From an uncultured Collinsella sp. (GTDB lineage: Bacteria; Actinomycetota; Coriobacteriia; Coriobacteriales; Coriobacteriaceae): 39,815 bases of DNA. The stretch covers positions 1-39,815 of the forward strand of contig UQTR01000008.1 of the NCBI GenBank assembly GCA_900544065.1, written 5' to 3'. The position numbers and the translations under genes were made by a program. The notes under the pieces were generated by a model. The model was not told the origin of the DNA and did not search any database. It worked only from the letters and a program-made list of their open reading frames with translations. This document shows positions 5,762-14,813 of the stretch, one piece after another; position 1 is the stretch's first letter, and each line of letters starts with the position of its first letter.

Positions 5762-8122
5762 CTAAACGCGGCGCTTAAGCTGGGCTCCACCCTCACCGGG
5801 CATCAGGCGGCGCGCGTCGTAGACCGAGTCAACGCTGCTGATGGAGGCCAGCAGCGGATCCAGACCACTCGCGTCCGAGATCTCGACCATAAAGCGCAGG
5901 GTTGCAATACCCTCGCGGTTGGTCGACGTGGCGGCAGAAAGGATATTGCCGCCCGCATCGCCAATGGCAATGGTGACATCCTTGAGCAGGCCCATGCGGT
6001 CCAGGCACTCGACCACGATCTCGACCTGGAAGAGGGTGTCGGCAGCGCCGTCCCACTCCACTTCGATCATGCGCTCGGGATGCTCCATAAGACCCTTGAC
6101 GTTGGGACAGTTGGCGCGATGCACCGAAACGCCACGACCGCGCGTGATGAAGCCGACGATGTCGTCGCCCGTCACGGGGTTGCAGCAATGAGCCAGACGG
6201 ACCAGTAGGCCGCTGTTGCTCTCGCCCTTGACGATAATGCCGTTACTGGCGCTCTTGCCGCGCTTTTGCGGCTTGCGGTTGGAGCCGCGAGCAGGCTGCT
6301 TCACGACCTCGGCGATAGCCTCGGCCTTGGTGAGCTGTTCCTCGGGCTTGGGGTCCAAGATTTGCTCGACCTTATTGCCCACAGCGCGCGGGGCAACCTT
6401 GCCGGCGCCGACGGCGGCAAACAAGTCCTCGAGCTGCTTGAAGTTAAACTGCTCCGCCACGGCGTTGAGCGCACGCGTCGAACGCGGCGTAGAAATGCCA
6501 TAGCCACGCTTACGCAGGTCCTTAGCCAGCATATCGCGACCAGCAGCAGCGTCGTCGTCCTTGGTCGCAGCGGCAAAATAGCGGCGGATCTTTGACTTGG
6601 CGGAAGGTGTCTTAACGATCTTGAGCCAATCACGCGACGGCTTGGAACTCTTGTTAGTCAGAATCTCGACACGGTCACCCGTCTTAATCTCGTGCGTGAG
6701 CGGAGCCACCGCACCGTTGATTTTGGCGCCGACGCAATGGTTTCCCACCTCGGTGTGAACGGCGTAGGCAAAGTCGAGCGGCGTGGAGCCGGCACGAAGC
6801 GCCATGACCTCGCCCTTGGGCGTAAAGACAAAGATCTCCTGATCGAAGAGGTCGACCTTCAGCGAATGCAGGTATTCCTTGGCATCGGTGATCTCGTCGG
6901 AAGCCGCCCAATCGAGCGAATGCTTGAGCCAGTTGATCTGGTCGTCCAAACGTTGAGCGTCATTGGTCTTGGAAGCAGACGATCCGCCCGACTTCTTATA
7001 TAGCCAGTGGGCGGCAATGCCGTACTCGGCCTGCTCATGCATCTCATAGGTTCGAATCTGAATCTCGAGCGGGCGAGCCGTGGGGCCGATGACCGTCGTG
7101 TGGAGCGACTGGTAGTTATTGACCTTGGGCATGGCGATATAGTCTTTAAAGCGGCCGGGCATGGGGTGCCACAGCGTGTGCACCGCGCCGAGCGTGGAGT
7201 AGCAATCGCGCACCGAATGCGTGATGACGCGCAGTGCCACCAGGTCGTAGATCTCGGAGAATTCCTTGCCCTTGCGCTTCATCTTTTGGTAGATGGACCA
7301 ATAGTGCTTGGAACGGCCGTTGATCTGGAAGTCTTCCAGGCCAATGCGGTTGAGCTCGTCGGTGAGCGTCTTGATGGTCTCGGCCAGATAGCGCTCACGG
7401 ACCTCGCGCGACTCCGCCACCATGCGTGCGATGCGCTGGTAGGCATCGGGCTCCAGGTAGAAGAAGGACAGGTCCTCGAGCTCCCATTTAATGGAACTCA
7501 TGCCCAGACGGTCGGCCAGGGGCGCATACACGTCCATGGTCTCGCGAGCCTTAAACAGGCGACGGTCCTCACGCAGGGCTGCAAGGGTGCGCATGTTGTG
7601 CAGACGGTCGGCAAGCTTAACGATGATGACGCGGATGTCCTTGGACATGGCGAGGAACATCTTTCGCAGCGTGAGCGCCTGTTTCTCGTCCATACTGTCG
7701 ACTTCGATGTTGGTGAGCTTGGTCACGCCATCGACGAGCTCGGCCACCGTATCGCCAAACAGGCCGGAAACATCGGCAAGCGAGGTCTCGGTATCCTCGA
7801 CGGTATCGTGCAGCAGCGCGGCGCACACTACATCGCAGTCCATCTTGAGATCGGCCAAAATGATGGCCACCTCGACGGGATGGTTGATGTACATCTCACC
7901 CGAGCGGCGCTTTTGGTTGCAGTGCTTCTCGGCAGCAAAGCAATAGGCCTGCTCCACCTTAGAAAAGTCGTCCTCATTCATATATTTGAGGCACAGGCGC
8001 TCCAGTTTGTCGTAGCTGTCCGCCATAATCTCGGGCGGCAGCTCATCGGCATGCTTATAGTGCTCCATCTCCGAGAACGGCTGGAGGGTGGAATCATGGG
8101 CGGTACGGGCTGCGGCATCCAT
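5762..8122 (-). CDS. relA: Bifunctional (p)ppGpp synthetase/hydrolase, RelA/SpoT family
   Basis: It makes and degrades the stringent-response alarmone (p)ppGpp in the cytoplasm. The 786-residue protein is the long Rel type. The HD hydrolase domain (about 55-200) has intact HD in ALLHDTVED (His105-Asp106) and KLADRLHNMRT, so hydrolysis is expected. The synthetase domain (about 240-400) has GRSKHYWSIYQKM and GRFKDYIAMPKVNNYQSLHTTV. A TGS domain follows (VFTPKGEVMALRAGSTPLDFAYAVH), then a linker rich in basic residues, and a C-terminal ACT domain (about 705-786). It starts 15 bases after recJ, and the pair is probably one operon. recJ-relA adjacency is also known in Firmicutes, where apt lies between them. 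apt is absent here. Confidence 0.96.
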   Translation of the reverse strand: MDAAARTAHDSTLQPFSEMEHYKHADELPPEIMADSYDKLERLCLKYMNEDDFSKVEQAYCFAAEKHCNQKRRSGEMYINHPVEVAIILADLKMDCDVVCAALLHDTVEDTETSLADVSGLFGDTVAELVDGVTKLTNIEVDSMDEKQALTLRKMFLAMSKDIRVIIVKLADRLHNMRTLAALREDRRLFKARETMDVYAPLADRLGMSSIKWELEDLSFFYLEPDAYQRIARMVAESREVRERYLAETIKTLTDELNRIGLEDFQINGRSKHYWSIYQKMKRKGKEFSEIYDLVALRVITHSVRDCYSTLGAVHTLWHPMPGRFKDYIAMPKVNNYQSLHTTVIGPTARPLEIQIRTYEMHEQAEYGIAAHWLYKKSGGSSASKTNDAQRLDDQINWLKHSLDWAASDEITDAKEYLHSLKVDLFDQEIFVFTPKGEVMALRAGSTPLDFAYAVHTEVGNHCVGAKINGAVAPLTHEIKTGDRVEILTNKSSKPSRDWLKIVKTPSAKSKIRRYFAAATKDDDAAAGRDMLAKDLRKRGYGISTPRSTRALNAVAEQFNFKQLEDLFAAVGAGKVAPRAVGNKVEQILDPKPEEQLTKAEAIAEVVKQPARGSNRKPQKRGKSASNGIIVKGESNSGLLVRLAHCCNPVTGDDIVGFITRGRGVSVHRANCPNVKGLMEHPERMIEVEWDGAADTLFQVEIVVECLDRMGLLKDVTIAIGDAGGNILSAATSTNREGIATLRFMVEISDASGLDPLLASISSVDSVYDARRLMPGEGGAQLKRRV

Positions 8123-8137
8123 CGAGGTCCCCTTCCC

Positions 8138-11100
8138 CTAGGCCCGCGGTACGATCGGGCGGTTAACTTTGGCTAGCATATCAGAAGCGCACGAATCGAG
8201 CGCCCAACTCCGGAAAGCCGAGAACTCCATGCGCGAGCGCAAGCCCTCCAAATAGCGAATTGACCTGCTCAATTGCACACGGCCGGGGTTTTCGGCCATC
8301 GCGATGCGACGGGTGTCGTCAAACCCCGAAACGCGACAGAAACCAAGCTCTTCGAAGATTCCCAGGCCACTTTCCACCGAGCGCTCGTCGACCGGCGTGC
8401 GAGCATCGATGGCAAGGCACATCTGCGCGATGTCGATATCACTTGCACAGAATGAATCATCCCCGGTCTTACCGCGGTTGGAGCGCCACATGGTCTGCAA
8501 CGCACGATAGAGTGTGACGAGTTCGTCGCGCTCGGGTGCGTAGCAGTCGAGCAGGCGCTCGTTGATGCGGGCGTCGCGCGACGAATAGAGCAGGTGGATC
8601 ACGGCGGGCTGTCCGTCACGACCGGCACGCCCGCTCATCTGGTTGAACTCAATGGCGCCAAACGGCATGTGGTACAGCACGACATGGCGGATATCGGGCA
8701 GATTGACACCCTCGCCAAAGGCAGAGGTCGAGACGATGCAGCTGAGGCTTCCGTCTCGGAATGCTTCCTCCACGCGGCGGCGATCGGAGCGCGCAAGCCC
8801 CGCGTTATAGAACGCGATATGGGTTGCGCAATCGGGCACACGCTTGCGCAACGTCTTGGCGAGCGCCACGGACTGGTCGCGCGAATTGACGTAAATGACG
8901 GTCTTCTCCCCCGTCGCCACGATCGACACCAAACGGTTCTCGCGGCTCGCAAGGTCGCGGTCGTCCTCGAGCTGCAGGTTCTCGCGCACCGTCTCGTCGA
9001 CCACCGTGCGAGTAATCGGCAGCATGCGGGCAAGCTCGGCCACGACCGGAGCCGTCGCGGTGGCCGTCGCAGCCATAACAACCGGGTCGCCCAGGGCTTT
9101 GAGGATATCGGGCATGTCGAGATAGGCGCTGCGGTCGCCGCCCTTGGCAAGGCCGGCGTGGTGCGCCTCATCGATAACGACAAAGCCGATGCGGCCCGAA
9201 CGCGCGAAGCGGTCACGGTGGATAGATAGGAACTCGGGCGTCGTGAGCACGATACCGGTGCGGCCCGAAGCTAGGCCGGCGAACACATCATCGCGTGCGG
9301 CCTCCACGGTCTCGCCGGTCAGCACGCCAACGCCAATGCCAAGCGCTGCCATCGTCGACGAGAGGTGATAGGCCTGGTCGGCAACAAGCGCGCGCAGCGG
9401 ATAGACAAAGATGCTCGCACGTCCGCGAAGGACAGCCTCGCGCGCAGCATGTACATGGAAGATGAGAGACTTGCCGCGGCCCGTTCCCATAACGGCCAAG
9501 ACGCTCTGGTGGTCGGCCAAGGCATCGAGCGCCTCAACCTGCGCGCGGTGCGGCTGGTTCGATCCGATAAAGCTATGGATAAGCGAGCGCGTGAGCTCGG
9601 TATAGGAAAGCTGGGCGAGCGTCTCGCGCTTACGCGACTCCAGGCGCAGGCCGGAATCCGCCGGCTGCACGCCACGACGAAGCTCGCATGCCGGATCATC
9701 GACGCTGGGCAGCGTGGTATCGCGAACCAGAACATCCTTGATCATGAGCTTGGGCTTCACACGCCCCTGCCAATGCTCGGCAACGGCCTCGAACACCAAG
9801 TCGACAGCGCTATCGCAGTTGATGAGCTTATCGATTTGCGGCACGCGGAACATAATGGCCGGCACACTCGCGGCGCCATCGGTCGCCACAAAGCGCATGT
9901 GCTCGCCGGTTTTGCCCACCACGGCGCGGTCGCACATCGTCACGCCCTCGGCAGCCAGCAGCGGCACCTTGTTGCCCTGGCCAAACGGCTCAAGACGGGA
10001 GATCTGCTCGATGGTCTCGATATTCAGCTCGGAAAGGTCGACGGTGGCGGCGACCTCGTCGGTGTCTTCAAAGTCCTCGGCGGGAAGCTCCGATAGCACG
10101 GCGGAAAGGCGGCGGCGGAACTCATCGAGCTTGGATGCCTCGATGGTCACACCCACCGCACCGGCATGTCCGCCGCGACGAATCAGCAGGTCGGAACAAC
10201 GCTCGACGGCGTCGAACAGGTTGACCTTGCCCACCGAGCGACCCGATCCGCGCGCAACGCCGTCCTCAATCGAGAAGAGCAGCGCCGGCACGTGATAACG
10301 GTTGGTCAGGCGGCTCGCTACGATACCCTTGACGCCCTCGTGCCAGCCCTCGCCACCCACGACGATTGCGCGACCGCCGTCATAGGTCTCCTCGACCTTT
10401 GCCATGGCGTCGCGTGTGAGCTCCGCCTCGATCTCGCGGCGCTGACGGTTGATTTCCTCGAGCTCGGCTGCCAGTGCACATGCCTCGATAGGATCGCGGG
10501 CAAGCAGCAGGTCGAGCGCCAGCTTGGAATCAGCCATGCGGCCGGCAGCATTCAGACGAGGGATGAGCGAAAACGACAGGCCGTCGGCCGTAATGGTAGA
10601 AAGGTCGGCCTTGGCAAGTGCGGCAAGCGCGATATAGCCGGGACGGGCCGTCACGCGCATCTGTTGGATGCCCTCGGCGACCAGTGCGCGATTCTCGGGC
10701 GTGAGCGGCATCATGTCGGACACGGTGCCCAGCGCCGCGACCTCGATCAGCGAACGCCAATACGACGGCTTGCCCAAACGCTCGCCCAGGACCTGCACCA
10801 GCTTGAGCGCCACACCGGCACCGGCAAGCTCGCGCGAGGGACCCTCGTCCTCGAGCTTGGGGTCGGTCAGGGGCACGCCCTGCGGCACCTGGTCGGACGG
10901 CTCGTGATGGTCCGTGACCACCAAATCGATCCCCAGGCTCTCCAGATAGGAGACCTCCTCCTTGGCGGCAATGCCGTTATCGACGGTCACGATCAGGTTG
11001 GGTTGGGCGAGCTCGTTGACGCGGTCGAGCGCCGCACGCGACAGGCCGTAGCCCTCGTCAAAGCGATGCGGAATAAACGGCGTGACGTTGGCGCCAAACG

Positions 11101-11425
11101 AACGTAGCGCCTCGGTCAACAGACAAGTCGACGTAATGCCGTCGACGTCAAAATCGCCAAAGACCGCGATGTGCTCGTGGTTGCGAATAGCGCGCTCGAC
11201 GCGGTCGGCAACGACCGCCATGCCCGGAATAATGAGTGGGTCGGCCCAGTCGCGATCGAGCGAAGGCGTCAAAAACAGCTGGCCTTCCTCGATGGATGTT
11301 ATGCCGTGCGCAACCATAATGCGCGCCACCAGCCCGGGTATGCCCAGGCCAGCCGAAAGCTCCTTTTCGAGCTCGGGGTTTTGCCGAGCGACTGCCCAGC
11401 GATGCGTCGTCTTAAGCGATGACAT
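8138..11425 (-). CDS. recJ: RecJ exonuclease fused to a RecQ-like SF2 helicase
   Basis: One 1095-residue chain joins a 5'-3' single-strand exonuclease to a DNA helicase. The RecJ part (about 1-570) has the DHH motifs VFGDFDVDGITST, VTVDNG and VTDHHEP (His173-His174), the DHHA1 motif RRGGHAGAVGV (about 416-426) and an OB-fold (about 455-570). The helicase part (about 605-950) has Walker A GTGRGKS (647-653), DEAH in VIDEAHH (752-755), motif III AATATATAP and motif VI SGRAGRDGQ (931-939). The last 130 residues (LVTLYRALQ, FEELGF, LEGLRSRMEF) resemble the C-terminal domain of Firmicutes RecJ, so the helicase appears inserted within RecJ. Ordinary RecJ is 550-800 residues. Start ATG 11425 is chosen over GTG 11470. 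The role is DNA repair and recombination. Confidence 0.93.
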   Translation of the reverse strand: MSSLKTTHRWAVARQNPELEKELSAGLGIPGLVARIMVAHGITSIEEGQLFLTPSLDRDWADPLIIPGMAVVADRVERAIRNHEHIAVFGDFDVDGITSTCLLTEALRSFGANVTPFIPHRFDEGYGLSRAALDRVNELAQPNLIVTVDNGIAAKEEVSYLESLGIDLVVTDHHEPSDQVPQGVPLTDPKLEDEGPSRELAGAGVALKLVQVLGERLGKPSYWRSLIEVAALGTVSDMMPLTPENRALVAEGIQQMRVTARPGYIALAALAKADLSTITADGLSFSLIPRLNAAGRMADSKLALDLLLARDPIEACALAAELEEINRQRREIEAELTRDAMAKVEETYDGGRAIVVGGEGWHEGVKGIVASRLTNRYHVPALLFSIEDGVARGSGRSVGKVNLFDAVERCSDLLIRRGGHAGAVGVTIEASKLDEFRRRLSAVLSELPAEDFEDTDEVAATVDLSELNIETIEQISRLEPFGQGNKVPLLAAEGVTMCDRAVVGKTGEHMRFVATDGAASVPAIMFRVPQIDKLINCDSAVDLVFEAVAEHWQGRVKPKLMIKDVLVRDTTLPSVDDPACELRRGVQPADSGLRLESRKRETLAQLSYTELTRSLIHSFIGSNQPHRAQVEALDALADHQSVLAVMGTGRGKSLIFHVHAAREAVLRGRASIFVYPLRALVADQAYHLSSTMAALGIGVGVLTGETVEAARDDVFAGLASGRTGIVLTTPEFLSIHRDRFARSGRIGFVVIDEAHHAGLAKGGDRSAYLDMPDILKALGDPVVMAATATATAPVVAELARMLPITRTVVDETVRENLQLEDDRDLASRENRLVSIVATGEKTVIYVNSRDQSVALAKTLRKRVPDCATHIAFYNAGLARSDRRRVEEAFRDGSLSCIVSTSAFGEGVNLPDIRHVVLYHMPFGAIEFNQMSGRAGRDGQPAVIHLLYSSRDARINERLLDCYAPERDELVTLYRALQTMWRSNRGKTGDDSFCASDIDIAQMCLAIDARTPVDERSVESGLGIFEELGFCRVSGFDDTRRIAMAENPGRVQLSRSIRYLEGLRSRMEFSAFRSWALDSCASDMLAKVNRPIVPRA

Positions 11426-11533
11426 AGGCGCCCACCCCCGATAGGGGCAGGTCGCCGCGATACCTCTCACGGTTCATAGCGATGAGTCCTCTGTGTATAC
11501 CCGCTTCGGCAGGCAGATCTGTTGAACGGATTT

Positions 11534-11560
11534 ATTATACCGTGCAGCGCGGACGCACAA
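11534..11560 (-). promoter_or_regulatory. Probable recJ promoter
   Basis: On the minus strand TATAAT (11534-11539), a perfect -10 box, is preceded 15 bases upstream by TTGTGC (11555-11560). It lies about 110 bases before the recJ start in the divergent spacer shared with the transporter gene. The spacer 11426-11700 otherwise shows no gene. Confidence 0.55.
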
Positions 11561-11700
11561 CGTCCAGCACGCCGCGGTTTCGATAAACGAGGGCGGTAAT
11601 ACCCTCGAAATAATCGAGCGTTTCTGACGCACGGACGCATGCGAGCGTCTAGCATATCCATTCAAAACGGATTCACGAGCAAAGGGAGTCACAAGAGCAT

Positions 11701-12699
11701 ATGAAGCAATGGGTTGGACTGGGCAAGTTTCTTGCGGGGCACATGCAGGTCATCGTTCCGATTTGCGTGACGCTCGGCGTGCTCTTTCCCCGGCAGATCG
11801 GCGTGCTCAAGCCCATCGTTCCCGCCCTGTTTGCCTTTATGACGTTCCAAGGTGCGCTCAGCAACACCTTTCACCAGGTGGCCGAGGTGTTCCGCCGTCC
11901 CCTACATTTGATTTTGGCGTTATTTGTCTCGGCCGTGCTCATCCCCATCGCGGCGTATGCCATGAGCTCACTGTTCTTTGGTTCCAACCCAAACCTTGTC
12001 TGCGGCATCGTGCTCGAGTACAGCGTACCCGTGGCAGTCACCGCCTTTATGTGGATTAGCATGTTCGGCGGCAACGGCCCGCTCGCGCTCACCATCATCC
12101 TGACGTCCTCGGTCATCTCGCCCGTGACGATTCCGCTCACGCTGAAGCTCCTGCTGGGTGCCACCGTCGCAATCGATGTTCCGGGCATGATGCAGAACAT
12201 GGCCTTTATGATCGCCATCCCTGCCGTGTTCGGCATCGTGATCAACGAGCTCACGCGCGGATGGGGACATGAGAAACTCTCCCCCGCGCTTTCGCCCGCC
12301 TGCAAGTTCATGATGATGGGGGTCATCGCGTCCAACTCCACCGCCATGAGCGAGTACGTGTTGCACATGAATGTTGAGCGCTTGGAAGTCGCCCTCTTTA
12401 TTTTGGTCTTCGCCATCAGCGGCTTTGTCGTCGGTTTTCTGGTCGCCCGTGCGTTGCACCTGCCGTATAGCGAGACGACCACCATGTGCTTTACCTGCGG
12501 CATGCGTAACATCTCTTCGGGCGCCGTCATCGCCACGCAGTACTTTCCAGGCGAAGTCGTGTTTCCCGTCATGTGCGGAACGCTGTTTCAGCAGGTGCTC
12601 GCCTCGGTTATCGGACATCTCTTTGAGCGACTGACCGGCGAGGAGCGCGCCGCCCAACGCAAGCGCGTCGAGGCCGGCCGCGACGCCATGGGACGCTAG
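11701..12699 (+). CDS. Bile acid:sodium symporter (BASS) family transporter
   Basis: A 332-residue integral membrane protein with about ten hydrophobic segments spread along its length and a short charged C-terminal tail (RLTGEERAAQRKR). Features fit the SBF/BASS superfamily: IVPALFAFMTFQGAL in the first helices, EYSVPVAVTAFMWISMFGGN, and TCGMRNISSGAVIATQYFP near the C-terminal crossing helix region. Members move organic anions with Na+. Substrates range from bile acids to pantoate and pyruvate, and the sequence alone does not choose one. ATG 11701 is used; GGGAG lies about 14 bases upstream, slightly far. The gene is divergent from recJ and convergent with the next gene, so it is probably transcribed alone. 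Confidence 0.82.
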   Translation: MKQWVGLGKFLAGHMQVIVPICVTLGVLFPRQIGVLKPIVPALFAFMTFQGALSNTFHQVAEVFRRPLHLILALFVSAVLIPIAAYAMSSLFFGSNPNLVCGIVLEYSVPVAVTAFMWISMFGGNGPLALTIILTSSVISPVTIPLTLKLLLGATVAIDVPGMMQNMAFMIAIPAVFGIVINELTRGWGHEKLSPALSPACKFMMMGVIASNSTAMSEYVLHMNVERLEVALFILVFAISGFVVGFLVARALHLPYSETTTMCFTCGMRNISSGAVIATQYFPGEVVFPVMCGTLFQQVLASVIGHLFERLTGEERAAQRKRVEAGRDAMGR

Positions 12700-12729
12700 A
12701 CTGTCCGCATTACGCGGGTGTTAGTCTTG

Positions 12730-13527
12730 CTATACGAGCGTTTCCAGATGCGCACGCAGGCGATCAGCATCGATATCGAGCGTGGTCTCGGCATTAACCT
12801 GGGCCAAACGATAGCCGACAAAGTAGGGCGAAACCACCCAACGCGGAAGCGCCTTGGCAATGGTCCGGCCGTCCATGTGGTAGAAGAACAAGTTGTACGA
12901 CTCCGCGCGGCCGCCGTGGTGCTCGTGCAGGATATAGCGCAGGGCCACCTGAATCGCATCGGCAAACAGGTCCGCTTCGGCTTGGTCGCGGGCGTCGTCG
13001 CTGGCGGCGATTCCCTGTGGAGCCGAGACGTTGACCTCAAAGAATCCCATAATCGGTTCGGTTGAGATGTTGACCGAGATTCTCCCCTGCTGCCAGACAG
13101 CGATGCCTTCAAAGTTGGCTAAGGTCAGCGCCGCATAGCCGTCCTCCTGTTCCAAGCCCACAATCTGCATGTGTGGATGGACGAGGCTGCCGCCCGAAAG
13201 CGGACCTTTGTTCTTATACATGAGTACACTGCGGTACTGCTGGGAATCGATCATCTGCTGCCAACAGCCCAGAGCAAACCGCATCACATGGTGGAGTTCA
13301 TCCGGCTCATAGGTCACCAAGTCGGCATCGTGATCTGCCGATTCAATCAACACGGTTTGACGGGTGGCGCGCAAGGTCTTGAACCTATTCTCGAGCCAGA
13401 TGCAGTCACCATCGCGCTGGATGATGTTGGCGAGCCCCTCCGTGTCACAAAAGGGGCACGCGGTGCCAGGGCGACGATTATCGTCGGGCTTACCGCTCGC
13501 CTGCTGGACGTCAAATACCAGCGCCAC
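12730..13527 (-). CDS. HIT/GalT-like protein (DUF4931 type)
   Basis: The 265-residue protein resembles galactose-1-phosphate uridylyltransferase and HIT-superfamily proteins. It has a CPFC zinc-type pair (Cys24, Cys27) and a histidine-triad-like HPHMQ (117-121) after SGGSLV. It is shorter than GalT (about 350-500) and lacks a complete HxHxH nucleotidyltransferase signature; the family is annotated DUF4931 in related bacteria. A nucleotidyltransferase or hydrolase acting on a nucleotide sugar or dinucleotide is plausible but unproven. It begins three bases after the cutC stop, so the two are co-transcribed with cutC first. The product is probably cytoplasmic. Confidence 0.7.
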   Translation of the reverse strand: MALVFDVQQASGKPDDNRRPGTACPFCDTEGLANIIQRDGDCIWLENRFKTLRATRQTVLIESADHDADLVTYEPDELHHVMRFALGCWQQMIDSQQYRSVLMYKNKGPLSGGSLVHPHMQIVGLEQEDGYAALTLANFEGIAVWQQGRISVNISTEPIMGFFEVNVSAPQGIAASDDARDQAEADLFADAIQVALRYILHEHHGGRAESYNLFFYHMDGRTIAKALPRWVVSPYFVGYRLAQVNAETTLDIDADRLRAHLETLV

Positions 13528-13530
13528 GGG

Positions 13531-14208
13531 TTATACCTCCAGCGGCACGATCTTGGTGCCATGGAGTTCGGAGACGCCCAGTGCCGCCGCCACGGTATCG
13601 CGATTGGCCGTGGAAATGCCGCCACCGGGAAGAATGGTCAGGCGGTCGCCCGCATACTCGACAAGACGCGACAGGTGCTCCAGGTTGTCCTCGATCGGCG
13701 TTCCGGCAGCACCACCATGCGTCAGGATGCGCGTGATGCCGCAGTCGGCGAGTGTGTCAATGGCATCGAGCTGAGCCTCGAGCGAGAGCTGGTCAAAGGC
13801 CATGTGGAAGGTGATATCGATGGCCCCGCGCTTGCACTCCTCGGTCGCGCAGCCCGTAGCCATCACGAGGGCGCCGAGGGTGAGCTCGTCGAGCGCCCAG
13901 CCGCCGGCACAGGGCTTGCAGCAGCCAAAGACCAGGCCGTCAACGCCGGCGCTCACGGCAAGACCCAAGTCCATCTCCATCATGCGCAGCTCGTCCTGGT
14001 TGTAGTGAAAGTCACCGCCACGCGGGCGAATCATGCACATCACTCGCGCGTCATGCTCGTGAGCATAGCTGACCGTAGTGCTGATAACGCCGGCCGAGGG
14101 CGTGGTACCACCGACGGCAAGGTTGTCGCACAACTCGATGCGCTTAGCACCGGCATCGATAGCCGCCGGCACACGCTCAAAGTTCTCGGCACAAAACTCG
14201 TACAGCAT
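13531..14208 (-). CDS. cutC: Copper homeostasis protein CutC family
   Basis: A 225-residue TIM-barrel protein of the CutC family. It shows the characteristic MLYEFCAENFERVPAAIDAG start, RIELCDNLAVGGTTPS, the MIRPRGGDFHY motif, FHMAFDQ, RILTHGGAAG and ILPGGGI. CutC was named for copper tolerance in E. coli, but its biochemical role is unclear and a metal-linked or enzymatic function is debated. The start is ATG 14208; upstream in-frame codons to 14247 read low-complexity leader. A weak GGGGGC is the only nearby ribosome-binding candidate. It leads a two-gene operon with the HIT/GalT-like gene. Confidence 0.93.
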   Translation of the reverse strand: MLYEFCAENFERVPAAIDAGAKRIELCDNLAVGGTTPSAGVISTTVSYAHEHDARVMCMIRPRGGDFHYNQDELRMMEMDLGLAVSAGVDGLVFGCCKPCAGGWALDELTLGALVMATGCATEECKRGAIDITFHMAFDQLSLEAQLDAIDTLADCGITRILTHGGAAGTPIEDNLEHLSRLVEYAGDRLTILPGGGISTANRDTVAAALGVSELHGTKIVPLEV

Positions 14209-14289
14209 AGATAGCCCCCAGGAGACATTTCGATTTCCACACGGCATTGTCGCACGTTAAATAGCAACCCGCACGATGGAACAAAACCT

Positions 14290-14400
14290 TGACAAGGAGT
14301 GTCCCAAAGTGCCGGCACATAAGGAACGTCCCCAGGTGCCACCTTGAGCGATGGGTACTCATTTAAGTACGTCCCCAATGAGTACCCGCAGGGGACAGAC
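14290..14400. repeat. Palindromic repeat element upstream of padR
   Basis: Between cutC and padR, a perfect palindrome GTGCCGGCAC (14309-14318) and an 11-bp inverted repeat GGGTACTCATT/AATGAGTACCC (14353-14387) surround phrases such as AAGGAACGTCCCC. Similar GACGTTCC/GGGACGTT phrases occur near 19801 (CAGGGACGTT), suggesting a dispersed family. No gene is visible in 14209-14426. Confidence 0.6.
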
Positions 14401-14426
14401 AGACCGGACTCCCTATACGACAACTG

Positions 14427-14455
14427 TTGACATCATATACTATGTGTCATATAGT
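14427..14455 (+). promoter_or_regulatory. padR operon promoter with overlapping operator-like repeats
   Basis: TTGACA (14427-14432), a 17-base spacer and TATAGT (14450-14455) make a near-consensus sigma70 promoter. The spacer and -10 contain the imperfect palindrome ACTATGTGTCATATAGT (14439-14455), and GTTACACAGTATACTAC follows directly (14460-14476). Overlapping dyads fit autorepression by the PadR regulator encoded next. Confidence 0.8.
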
Positions 14456-14492
14456 AGGTGTTACACAGTATACTACGAAAGGAGGTGTGCGG

Positions 14493-14813
14493 ATGGAGGC
14501 ACAGATGAAGCGCGGCTTCCTCGAGGCCTGCGTGCTCGCGGCCGTCTCGGGCGAGGAATCCTACGGCTATCAGATCGTGAAGGACGTGCCCGCGAGTATG
14601 GGGCTCACGGAATCCACGCTCTATCCGTTGCTCAAGCGCCTGGAGAAGGCGGGCTGCATCACCGCGCGCTCCGCCGAGCACAACGGGCGGCTGCGGAGGT
14701 ACTACCGCATCACGGACGCCGGGCGCGAGCGTATCGCCGAGTTCCTCGCCGAATGGCCATCCGTGCAGGAGATCTACCGTTACGTGGAGGGGGCGCACCA
14801 TGACGCGCGATGA
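14493..14813 (+). CDS. PadR family transcriptional regulator
   Basis: A 106-residue PadR-type winged-helix repressor. MKRGFLEACVLAAV, SYGYQIVKDV, LTESTLYPLLKRLEKAG and RRYYRITDAGRERI are the family's signature helices and wing. The short C-terminal helix (FLAEWPSVQEIYRYVEG) is the usual dimerisation part. The start is ATG 14493 after GGAGG; the upstream in-frame codons lie in the promoter. It overlaps the DUF1700 gene by 14 bases, a typical PadR-DUF1700 pair that controls a membrane/envelope-stress module. The palindromes at the promoter suggest that it represses itself. Confidence 0.95.
   Translation: MEAQMKRGFLEACVLAAVSGEESYGYQIVKDVPASMGLTESTLYPLLKRLEKAGCITARSAEHNGRLRRYYRITDAGRERIAEFLAEWPSVQEIYRYVEGAHHDAR

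Noticed and set aside
11534..11700. Small RNA or attenuator in the recJ divergent spacer
   Set aside because: Apart from the recJ promoter no stable hairpin with a T-run was found.
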